Shown: positions 53,500 to 64,000 of the stretch, piece by piece | Layout of the letters: every line of letters begins with the position of its first letter | Position numbering within the stretch: position 1 is the stretch's first letter | Origin: Elmis aenea | Taxonomy: Eukaryota; Arthropoda; Insecta; Coleoptera; Elmidae | Length of the DNA: 64,000 nt | Assembly: GCA_947652605.1 (NCBI GenBank) | Contig: CANTFG010000004.1 | Coordinates: 62,001-126,000, forward strand | Direction of reading: 5' to 3' | Program-made: the position numbers and the translations under genes | The notes under the pieces: generated by a model | What the model saw: the letters and a program-made list of their open reading frames with translations, nothing else | What the model was told of the DNA's origin: nothing | Databases searched by the model: none

Positions 53500-56400
53500 A
53501 ATAGTCGCTCAAGGAACATATGTATTAACTAAAGCACGGTATTTTTAGGAAATTATTAAAAATTAAAACCAGCTCATTGAAAGACATATGCAAAACAATT
53601 GTATTCATGTAAAGAGGCGATGGATAAACTGTTTCTGTGATATACAAATCAATAATTAAAATTGTTTCGAAATAGTCGCTCAAGGAACATATGTATTAAC
53701 TAAAGCACGGTATTTTTAGGATATTATTAAAAATTAAAACCAGCTCATTGAAAGACATATGCAAAACAATTGTATTCATGTAAAGAGGCGATGGATAAAC
53801 TGTTCCTAAGATATACAAATCAATAATTGAAATTGTTTCGAAATAGTCGCTCAAGAAACATATGTATTAACTAAAGCACGGTATTTTTAGGAAACTATTA
53901 AAAATTAAAACCAGCTCTTTGAAAGACATATGCAAAACAATTGTATTCATGTAAAGAGGCGATGGATAAACTGTTCCTGTGATATACAAATCAATAATTA
54001 AAATTGTTTAGAAATAGTCGCTCAAGGAACATATGTATTAACTAAAGCACGGTAATTTTAGAAAATTATTAAAAATTAAAACCAGCTCATTGAAAGACAT
54101 ATGCAAAACAATTGTATTCATGTAAAAAGGCGATGGATAAACTGTTTCTGTGATATACAAATCAATAATTAAAATTGTTTCGAAATAGTCGCTCAAGGAA
54201 CATATGTATTAACTAAAGCACGGTATTTTTAGGAAATTATTAAAAATTAAAACCAGCTCATTGAAAGACATATGCAAAACAATTGTATTCATGTAAAGAG
54301 GCGATGGATAAACTGTTCCTGTGATATACAAATCAATAATTGAAATTGTTTCGAAATAGTCGCTCAAGGAACATATGTATTAACTAAAGCACGGTATTTT
54401 TAGGAAATTATTAAAAATTAAAACCAGCTCATTGAAAGACATATGCAAAACAATTGTAGTAATGTAAAGAGGCGATGGATAAACTGTTCCTGTGATATAC
54501 AAATCAATAATTAAAATTGTTCAGAAATAGTCGCTCAAGGAACATATGTATTAACTAAAGCACGGTATTTTTAGGAAATTATTAAAAATTAAAACCAGCT
54601 CATTGAAAGACATATGCAAAACAATTGTATTCATGTAAAGAGGCGATGGATAAACTGTTCCTGTGATATAAAAATCAATAATTAAAATTGTTTAGAAATA
54701 GTCGCTCAAGGAACATATGTATTAACTAAAGCACGGTATTTTTAGGAAATTATTAAAAATTAAACCAGCTCATTGAAAGACATATGCAAAACAATTGTAT
54801 TCATGTAAAGAAGCGATGGATAAATTGTTCCTGTGATATACAAATCAATAATTAAAATTGTTTAGAAATAGTCGCTCAAGGAACATATGTATTAACTAAA
54901 GCACGGTATTTTTAGGAAATTATTAAAAATTAAAACCAGCTCATTGAAAGACATATGCAAAACAATTGTATTCATGTAAAGAGGCGATGGATAAACTGTT
55001 TCTGTGATATACAAATCAATAATTAAAATTGTTTCGAAATAGTCGCTCAAGGAACATATGTATTAACTAAAGCACGGTATTTTTAGGAAATTATTAAAAA
55101 TTAAAACCAGCTCATTGAAAGACATATGCAAAACAATTGTATTCATGTAAAGAGGCGATGGATAAACTGTTCCTGTGATATACAAATCAATAATTAAACT
55201 TTTTTTGAAATAGTCGCTCAAGGAACACATGTATTAACTAAAGCACGGCATTTTTAGGAAATTATTAAAAATTAAAACCAGCTCATTGAAAGACATATGC
55301 AAAAGAATTTTTTTCATGTAAAGATGCGAAGGATAAACTCTTCCTGTGATATACAAATCAATAATTAAAATTGTTTCGAAATAGTCGCTCAAGGTACATA
55401 TGTATTAACTAAAGCACGGTATTTTTAGGAAATGATTAAAAATTAAAACCAGCTCATTGAAAGACATGCAAAACAATTGTATTCATGTAAAGAGGCGATG
55501 GATAAACTGTTCCTGTGATATACAAATCAATAATTAAAATTGTTTCGAAAAAGTCGCTCAAGGAACATATGTATTAACTAAAGCACGGTATTTTTAGGAA
55601 ATTATTAAAAATTAAAACCAGCTCATTGAAAGACATATGCAAAACAATTGTATTCATGTAAAGAGGCGATGGATAAACTGTTTCTGTGATATACAAATCA
55701 ATAATTAAAATTGTTTCGAAATAGTCGCTCAAGGAACATATGTATTAACTAAAGCACGGTATTTTTAGGAAATTATTAAAAATTAAAACCAGCTCATTGA
55801 AAGACATATGCAAAACAATTGTATTCATGTAAAGAGGCGATGGATAAACTGTTCCTGTGATATACAAATCAATAATTGAAATTGTTTCGAAATAGTCGCT
55901 CAAGGAACATTTATGTATTAACTAAAGCACGGTATTTTTAGGAAATTATTAAAAATTAAAACCATCTCTTTGAAAGACATATGCAAAACAATTGTATTCA
56001 TGTAAAGAGGTGATGGATAAACTGTTCCTGTGATATACAAATCAATAATTAAAATTGTTCAGAAATAGTCGCTCAAGGAACATATGTATTAACTAAAGCA
56101 CGGTATTTTTAGGAAATTATTAAAAATTAAAACCAGCTCATTGAAAGACATATGCAAAACAATTGTATTCATGTAAAGAGGCGATGGATAAACTGTTCCT
56201 GTGATATACAAATCAATAATTAAAATTGTTTCGAAATAGTCGCTCAAGGAACATATGTAGTAACTAAAGCACGGTATTTTTAGGAAATTATTAAAAATTA
56301 AAACCAGCTCATTGAAAGACATATGCAAAACAATTGTATTCATGTAAAGAGGCGATAGATAAACTGTTCCTGTGATATACAAATCATTAATTAAAATTGT

Positions 56401-59400
56401 TTAGAAATAGTCGCTCAAGGAACATATGTATTAACTAAAGCACGGTATTTTTAGGAAATTATTAAAAATTAAAACCAGCTCATTGAAAGACATATGCAAA
56501 ACAATTGTATTCATGTAAAGAGGCGATGGATAAACTGTTCCTGTGATATACAAATCAATAATTAAATTTTTTTCGAAATAGTCGCTCAAGGAACATATGT
56601 ATTAACTAAAGCACGGTATTTTTAGGAAATTATTAAAAATTAAAACCAGCTCATTGAAAAACATATGCAAAACAATTGTATTCATGTAAAGAGGCGATGG
56701 ATAAACTGTTCCTGTGATATACAAATCAATAATTAAAATTGTTTAGAAATAGTCGCTCAAGGAACATATGTATTAACTAAAGCACGGTATTTTTAGGAAA
56801 TTATTAAAAATTAAAACCAGCTCATTGAAAGACATATGCAAAACAATTGTATTCATGTAAAGAGGCGATGGATAAACTGTTCCTGTGATATACAAATCAA
56901 TAATTAAAATTGTTTCGAAATAGTCGCTCAAGGAACATATGTATTAACTAAAGCACGGTATTTTTAGGAAATTATTAAAAATTAAAACCAGCTCATTGAA
57001 AGACATATGCAAAACAATTGTATTCATGTAAAGAGGCGATGGATAAACTGTTCCTGTGATATACAAATCAATAATTAAAATTGTTTCGAAATAGTCGCTC
57101 AAGGAACATATGTATTAACTAAAGCACGGTATTTTTAGGAAATTATTAAAAATTAAAACCAGCTCATTGAAAGACATATGCAAAACAATTGTATTCATGT
57201 AAAGAGGCGATGGATAAACTGTTCCTGTGATATACAAATCAATAATTAAAATTGTTTAGAAATAGTCGCTCAAGGAACATATGTATTAACTAAAGCACGG
57301 TATATTTAGGAAATTATTAAAAATTAAAACCAGCTCATTGAAAGACATATGCAAAACAATTGTATTCATGTAAAAAAGCGATGGATAAACTGTTCCTGTG
57401 ATATACAAATCAATAATTAAAATTGTTTAGAAATAGTCGCTCAAGGAACATATGTATTAACTAAAGCACGGTATTTTTAGGAAATTATTAAAAATTAAAA
57501 CCAGCTCATTGAAAGACATATGCAAAACAATTGTATTCATGTAAAGAAGCGATGGATAAATTGTTCCTGTGATATACAAATCAATAATTAAAATTGTTTA
57601 GAAATAGTCGCTCAAGGAACATATGTATTAACTAAAGCACGGTATTTTTAGGAAATTATTAAAAATTAAAACCAGCTCATTGAAAGACATATGCAAAACA
57701 ATTGTATTCATGTAAAGAGGCGATGGATAAACTGTTTCTGTGATATACAAATCAATAATTAAAATTGTTTCGAAATAGTCGCTCAAGGAACATATGTATT
57801 AACTAAAGCACGGTATTTTTAGGAAATTATTAAAAATTTAAACCAGCTCATTAAAAGACATATGCAAAACAATTGTATTCATGTAAAGTGGCGATGGATA
57901 AACTGTTTCTGTGATATACAAATCAATAATTAAAATTGTTTAGAAATAGTCGCTCAAGGAACATATGTATTAACTAAAGCACGGTATTTTTAGGAAATTA
58001 TTAAAAATTAAAACCAGCTCATTGAAAGACATATGCAAAACAATTGTATTCATGTAAAGAGGCGATGGATAAACTGTTTCTGTGATATACAAATCAATAG
58101 TTGAAATTGTTTCGAAATAGTCGCTCAAGGAACATATGTATTAACTAAAGCACGGTATTTTTAGGAAATTATTAAAAATTAAAACCAGCTCATTGAAAGA
58201 CATATGCAAAACAATTGTATTCATGTAAAGAGGCGATGGATAAACTGTTCCTGTGATATACAAATCAATAATTAAAATTGTTTAGAAATAGTCGCTCAAG
58301 GAACATATGTATTAACTAAAGCACGGTATTTTTAGGAAATTATTAAAAATTAAAACCAGCTCATTGAAAGACATATGCAAAACAATTGTATTCATGTAAA
58401 GAGGCGATGGATAAACTGTTTCTGTGATATACAAATCAATAATTAAAATTGTTTCGAAATAGTCGCTCAAGGATCATATGTATTAACTAAAGCACGGTAT
58501 TTTTAGGAAATTATTAAAAATTTAAACCAGCTCATTAAAAGACATATGCAAAACAATTGTATTCATGTAAAGTGGCGATGGATAAACTGTTTCTGTGATA
58601 TACAAATCAATAATTAAAATTGTTTCGAAATAGTCGCTCAAGGAACATATGTATTAACTAAAGCACGGTATTTTTAGGAAATTATTAAAAATTAAAACCA
58701 GCTCATTGAAAGACATATGCAAAACAATTGTATTCATGTAAAGAGGCGATGGATAAACTGTTCCTGTGATATACAAATCAATAATTAAAATTGTTTAGAA
58801 ATAGTCGCTCAAGGAACATATGTATTAACTAAAGCACGGTATTTTTAGGAAATTATTAAAAATTAAAACCAGCTCATTGAAAGACATATGCAAAACAATT
58901 GTATTCATGTAAAGAGGCGATGGATAAACTGTTTCTGTGATATACAAATCAATAATTAAAATTGTTTCGAAATAGTCGCTCAAGGAACATATGTATTAAC
59001 TAAAGCACGGTATTTTTAGGATATTATTAAAAATTAAAACCAGCTCATTGAAAGACATATGCAAAACAATTGTATTCATGTAAAGAGGCGATGGATAAAC
59101 TGTTCCTAAGATATACAAATCAATAATTGAAATTGTTTCGAAATAGTCGCTCAAGAAACATATGTATTAACTAAAGCACGGTATTTTTAGGAAACTATTA
59201 AAAATTAAAACCAGCTCTTTGAAAGACATATGCAAAACAATTGTATTCATGTAAAGAGGCGATGGATAAACTGTTCCTGTGATATACAAATCAATAATTA
59301 AAATTGTTTAGAAATAGTCGCTCAAGGAACATATGTATTAACTAAAGCACGGTAATTTTAGAAAATTATTAAAAATTAAAACCAGCTCATTGAAAGACAT

Positions 59401-62400
59401 ATGCAAAACAATTGTATTCATGTAAAAAGGCGATGGATAAACTGTTTCTGTGATATACAAATCAATAATTAAAATTGTTTCGAAATAGTCGCTCAAGGAA
59501 CATATGTATTAACTAAAGCACGGTATTTTTAGGAAATTATTAAAAATTAAAACCAGCTCATTGAAAGACATATGCAAAACAATTGTATTCATGTAAAGAG
59601 GCGATGGATAAACTGTTCCTGTGATATACAAATCAATAATTGAAATTGTTTCGAAATAGTCGCTCAAGGAACATATGTATTAACTAAAGCACGGTATTTT
59701 TAGGAAATTATTAAAAATTAAAACCAGCTCATTGAAAGACATATGCAAAACAATTGTAGTAATGTAAAGAGGCGATGGATAAACTGTTCCTGTGATATAC
59801 AAATCAATAATTAAAATTGTTCAGAAATAGTCGCTCAAGGAACATATGTATTAACTAAAGCACGGTATTTTTAGGAAATTATTAAAAATTAAAACCAGCT
59901 CATTGAAAGACATATGCAAAACAATTGTATTCATGTAAAGAGGCGATGGATAAACTGTTCCTGTGATATACAAATCAATAATTAAAATTGTTTAGAAATA
60001 GTCGCTCAAGGAACATATGTATTAACTAAAGCACGGTATATTTAGGAAATTATTAAAAATTAAAACCAGCTCATTGAAAGACATATGCAAAACAATTGTA
60101 TTCATGTAAAAAAGCGATGGATAAACTGTTCCTGTGATATACAAATCAATAATTAAAATTGTTTAGAAATAGTCGCTCAAGGAACATATGTATTAACTAA
60201 AGCACGGTATTTTTAGGAAATTATTAAAAATTAAACCAGCTCATTGAAAGACATATGCAAAACAATTGTATTCATGTAAAGAAGCGATGGATAAATTGTT
60301 CCTGTGATATACAAATCAATAATTAAAATTGTTTAGAAATAGTCGCTCAAGGAACATATGTATTAACTAAAGCACGGTATTTTTAGGAAATTATTAAAAA
60401 TTAAAACCAGCTCATTGAAAGACATATGCAAAACAATTGTATTCATGTAAAGAGGCGATGGATAAACTGTTTCTGTGATATACAAATCAATAATTAAAAT
60501 TGTTTCGAAATAGTCGCTCAAGGAACATATGTATTAACTAAAGCACGGTATTTTTAGGAAATTATTAAAAATTAAAACCAGCTCATTGAAAGACATATGC
60601 AAAACAATTGTATTCATGTAAAGAGGCGATGGATAAACTGTTCCTGTGATATACAAATCAATAATTAAACTTTTTTTGAAATAGTCGCTCAAGGAACACA
60701 TGTATTAACTAAAGCACGGCATTTTTAGGAAATTATTAAAAATTAAAACCAGCTCATTGAAAGACATATGCAAAAGAATTTTTTTCATGTAAAGATGCGA
60801 AGGATAAACTCTTCCTGTGATATACAAATCAATAATTAAAATTGTTTCGAAATAGTCGCTCAAGGTACATATGTATTAACTAAAGCACGGTATTTTTAGG
60901 AAATGATTAAAAATTAAAACCAGCTCATTGAAAGACATGCAAAACAATTGTATTCATGTAAAGAGGCGATGGATAAACTGTTCCTGTGATATACAAATCA
61001 ATAATTAAAATTGTTTCGAAAAAGTCGCTCAAGGAACATATGTATTAACTAAAGCACGGTATTTTTAGGAAATTATTAAAAATTAAAACCAGCTCATTGA
61101 AAGACATATGCAAAACAATTGTATTCATGTAAAGAGGCGATGGATAAACTGTTTCTGTGATATACAAATCAATAATTAAAATTGTTTCGAAATAGTCGCT
61201 CAAGGAACATATGTATTAACTAAAGCACGGTATTTTTAGGAAATTATTAAAAATTAAAACCAGCTCATTGAAAGACATATGCAAAACAATTGTATTCATG
61301 TAAAGAGGCGATGGATAAACTGTTCCTGTGATATACAAATCAATAATTGAAATTGTTTCGAAATAGTCGCTCAAGGAACATTTATGTATTAACTAAAGCA
61401 CGGTATTTTTAGGAAATTATTAAAAATTAAAACCATCTCTTTGAAAGACATATGCAAAACAATTGTATTCATGTAAAGAGGTGATGGATAAACTGTTCCT
61501 GTGATATACAAATCAATAATTAAAATTGTTCAGAAATAGTCGCTCAAGGAACATATGTATTAACTAAAGCACGGTATTTTTAGGAAATTATTAAAAATTA
61601 AAACCAGCTCATTGAAAGACATATGCAAAACAATTGTATTCATGTAAAGAGGCGATGGATAAACTGTTCCTGTGATATACAAATCAATAATTAAAATTGT
61701 TTCGAAATAGTCGCTCAAGGAACATATGTAGTAACTAAAGCACGGTATTTTTAGGAAATTATTAAAAATTAAAACCAGCTCATTGAAAGACATATGCAAA
61801 ACAATTGTATTCATGTAAAGAGGCGATAGATAAACTGTTCCTGTGATATACAAATCAATAATTAAAATTGTTTAGAAATAGTCGCTCAAGGAACATATGT
61901 ATTAACTAAAGCACGGTATTTTTAGGAAATTATTAAAAATTAAAACCAGCTCATTGAAAGACATATGCAAAACAATTGTATTCATGTAAAGAGGCGATGG
62001 ATAAACTGTTCCTGTGATATACAAATCAATAATTAAATTTTTTTCGAAATAGTCGCTCAAGGAACATATGTATTAACTAAAGCACGGTATTTTTAGGAAA
62101 TTATTAAAAATTAAAACCAGCTCATTGAAAAACATATGCAAAACAATTGTATTCATGTAAAGAGGCGATGGATAAACTGTTCCTGTGATATACAAATCAA
62201 TAATTAAAATTGTTTAGAAATAGTCGCTCAAGGAACATATGTATTAACTAAAGCACGGTATTTTTAGGAAATTATTAAAAATTAAAACCAGCTCATTGAA
62301 AGACATATGCAAAACAATTGTATTCATGTAAAGAGGCGATGGATAAACTGTTCCTGTGATATACAAATCAATAATTAAAATTGTTTCGAAATAGTCGCTC

Positions 62401-64000
62401 AAGGAACATATGTATTAACTAAAGCACGGTATTTTTAGGAAATTATTAAAAATTAAAACCAGCTCATTGAAAGACATATGCAAAACAATTGTATTCATGT
62501 AAAGAGGCGATGGATAAACTGTTCCTGTGATATACAAATCAATAATTAAAATTGTTTCGAAATAGTCGCTCAAGGAACATATGTATTAACTAAAGCACGG
62601 TATTTTTAGGAAATTATTAAAAATTAAAACCAGCTCATTGAAAGACATATGCAAAACAATTGTATTCATGTAAAGAGGCGATGGATAAACTGTTCCTGTG
62701 ATATACAAATCAATAATTAAAATTGTTTAGAAATAGTCGCTCAAGGAACATATGTATTAACTAAAGCACGGTATATTTAGGAAATTATTAAAAATTAAAA
62801 CCAGCTCATTGAAAGACATATGCAAAACAATTGTATTCATGTAAAAAAGCGATGGATAAACTGTTCCTGTGATATACAAATCAATAATTAAAATTGTTTA
62901 GAAATAGTCGCTCAAGGAACATATGTATTAACTAAAGCACGGTATTTTTAGGAAATTATTAAAAATTAAAACCAGCTCATTGAAAGACATATGCAAAACA
63001 ATTGTATTCATGTAAAGAAGCGATGGATAAATTGTTCCTGTGATATACAAATCAATAATTAAAATTGTTTAGAAATAGTCGCTCAAGGAACATATGTATT
63101 AACTAAAGCACGGTATTTTTAGGAAATTATTAAAAATTAAAACCAGCTCATTGAAAGACATATGCAAAACAATTGTATTCATGTAAAGAGGCGATGGATA
63201 AACTGTTTCTGTGATATACAAATCAATAATTAAAATTGTTTCGAAATAGTCGCTCAAGGAACATATGTATTAACTAAAGCACGGTATTTTTAGGAAATTA
63301 TTAAAAATTTAAACCAGCTCATTAAAAGACATATGCAAAACAATTGTATTCATGTAAAGTGGCGATGGATAAACTGTTTCTGTGATATACAAATCAATAA
63401 TTAAAATTGTTTAGAAATAGTCGCTCAAGGAACATATGTATTAACTAAAGCACGGTATTTTTAGGAAATTATTAAAAATTAAAACCAGCTCATTGAAAGA
63501 CATATGCAAAACAATTGTATTCATGTAAAGAGGCGATGGATAAACTGTTTCTGTGATATACAAATCAATAGTTGAAATTGTTTCGAAATAGTCGCTCAAG
63601 GAACATATGTATTAACTAAAGCACGGTATTTTTAGGAAATTATTAAAAATTAAAACCAGCTCATTGAAAGACATATGCAAAACAATTGTATTCATGTAAA
63701 GAGGCGATGGATAAACTGTTCCTGTGATATACAAATCAATAATTAAAATTGTTTAGAAATAGTCGCTCAAGGAACATATGTATTAACTAAAGCACGGTAT
63801 TTTTAGGAAATTATTAAAAATTAAAACCAGCTCATTGAAAGACATATGCAAAACAATTGTATTCATGTAAAGAGGCGATGGATAAACTGTTTCTGTGATA
63901 TACAAATCAATAATTAAAATTGTTTCGAAATAGTCGCTCAAGGATCATATGTATTAACTAAAGCACGGTATTTTTAGGAAATTATTAAAAATTTAAACCA
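53500..64000. repeat. Tandem duplication of a 31-32 monomer unit (5.30-5.47 kb)
   Basis: Unit A is about 53.5-58.8 kb. Unit B starts at about 58.8 kb and runs past the window end. The offset is 5300 bp at the start (ATATTATTAA at 53721 and 59021) and 5471 bp farther on (GTAGTAAC change at 56260 and 61731; GGATCAT at 58471 and 63942). The 171-bp step comes from one extra monomer in unit B at about 60020-60190, marked by TATATTTAGG and AAAAAAGCGATGG. Apart from that the two units share nearly every private variant. Confidence 0.87.

Larger units (their letters stand above)
47190..64000. repeat. 171-bp satellite array, segment 3
   Basis: About 98 monomers run to the right edge of the window, where the array continues. 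Local oddities include a 5-base loss in CAAAACAATTG near 52740 and one-base-short ATTAAACCAGC copies near 54765 and 60233. No genes are seen. Confidence 0.99.

Noticed and set aside
56089..56382. 97-residue minus-strand reading frame as a protein-coding gene
   Set aside because: It is satellite sequence read across two monomers, with the same residues repeated, opened by one stop-codon change. Neighbouring monomers have stops, and there is no sign of selection or gene structure.
61560..61853. Second 97-residue minus-strand reading frame
   Set aside because: It is the copy of the previous frame in the duplicated unit 5471 bp away. Its existence reflects DNA duplication, not a gene family.
1..64000. 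Primate alpha satellite, suggested by the 171-bp monomer
   Set aside because: The length agrees but the monomer sequence shows none of the alpha-satellite landmarks I would expect, and the CENP-B-like motif is incomplete.
1..64000. CRISPR array or other prokaryotic repeat system
   Set aside because: Repeats are contiguous 171-bp units with no unique spacers, there are no cas genes, and the inserted elements are eukaryotic transposon types.
1..64000. A previously undescribed multi-gene system
   Set aside because: There is no intact gene in the window. The noteworthy content is the repeat architecture and the two insertions.

Overview
The whole 64 kb window is one eukaryotic satellite-DNA array. 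It is built from roughly 363 head-to-tail copies of an AT-rich monomer (about 28% G+C in the first copy) with a basic length of 171 bp. The array is cut by both window edges and contains no intact protein-coding gene, tRNA or rRNA that I can support. The only non-satellite DNA is two transposon insertions. The organism is a eukaryote. A piggyBac-family remnant and a TA-targeting miniature element in a very AT-rich genome fit an insect or other arthropod, but the satellite does not let me name a species. The monomer has the same length as primate alpha satellite but not its sequence.

Layout: satellite 1-18307; a 1254-bp piggyBac-type element at 18308-19561, flanked by duplicated TTAA, carrying the two ends of a transposase gene joined out of frame; satellite 19562-46589; a 600-bp miniature inverted-repeat element at 46590-47189, flanked by duplicated TA, with perfect 46-bp terminal inverted repeats and no coding sequence; satellite 47190-64000.

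The satellite has clear higher-order structure. Diagnostic variant monomers recur at fixed multiples of 171 bp: a 23-monomer unit (about 3.94 kb) over 5.5-14.3 kb; a duplicated block of about 6 kb over 11-23.9 kb with an inner 2912-bp period; a 20-monomer offset (3419 bp) over 24.7-30.3 kb; a 5-monomer tandem duplication at 32.0-33.7 kb; a 31-monomer unit (5304 bp) over 32.9-46.2 kb, one copy of which lost exactly nine monomers; a 16-monomer offset (2736 bp) over 47.2-51.2 kb; and a 5.3-5.47 kb tandem duplication from 53.5 kb to the window end. These patterns are what unequal crossing-over and gene conversion produce.

Both transposons lie in single copies of duplicated blocks whose sister copies keep the uninterrupted site, so both inserted after the local amplification. 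Both also landed in the same 10-bp stretch of the monomer, which is also where most monomer length variants occur. A motif in each monomer partly resembles a CENP-B box and exists in intact and disrupted forms. A centromeric or pericentromeric role is plausible but is inference only.
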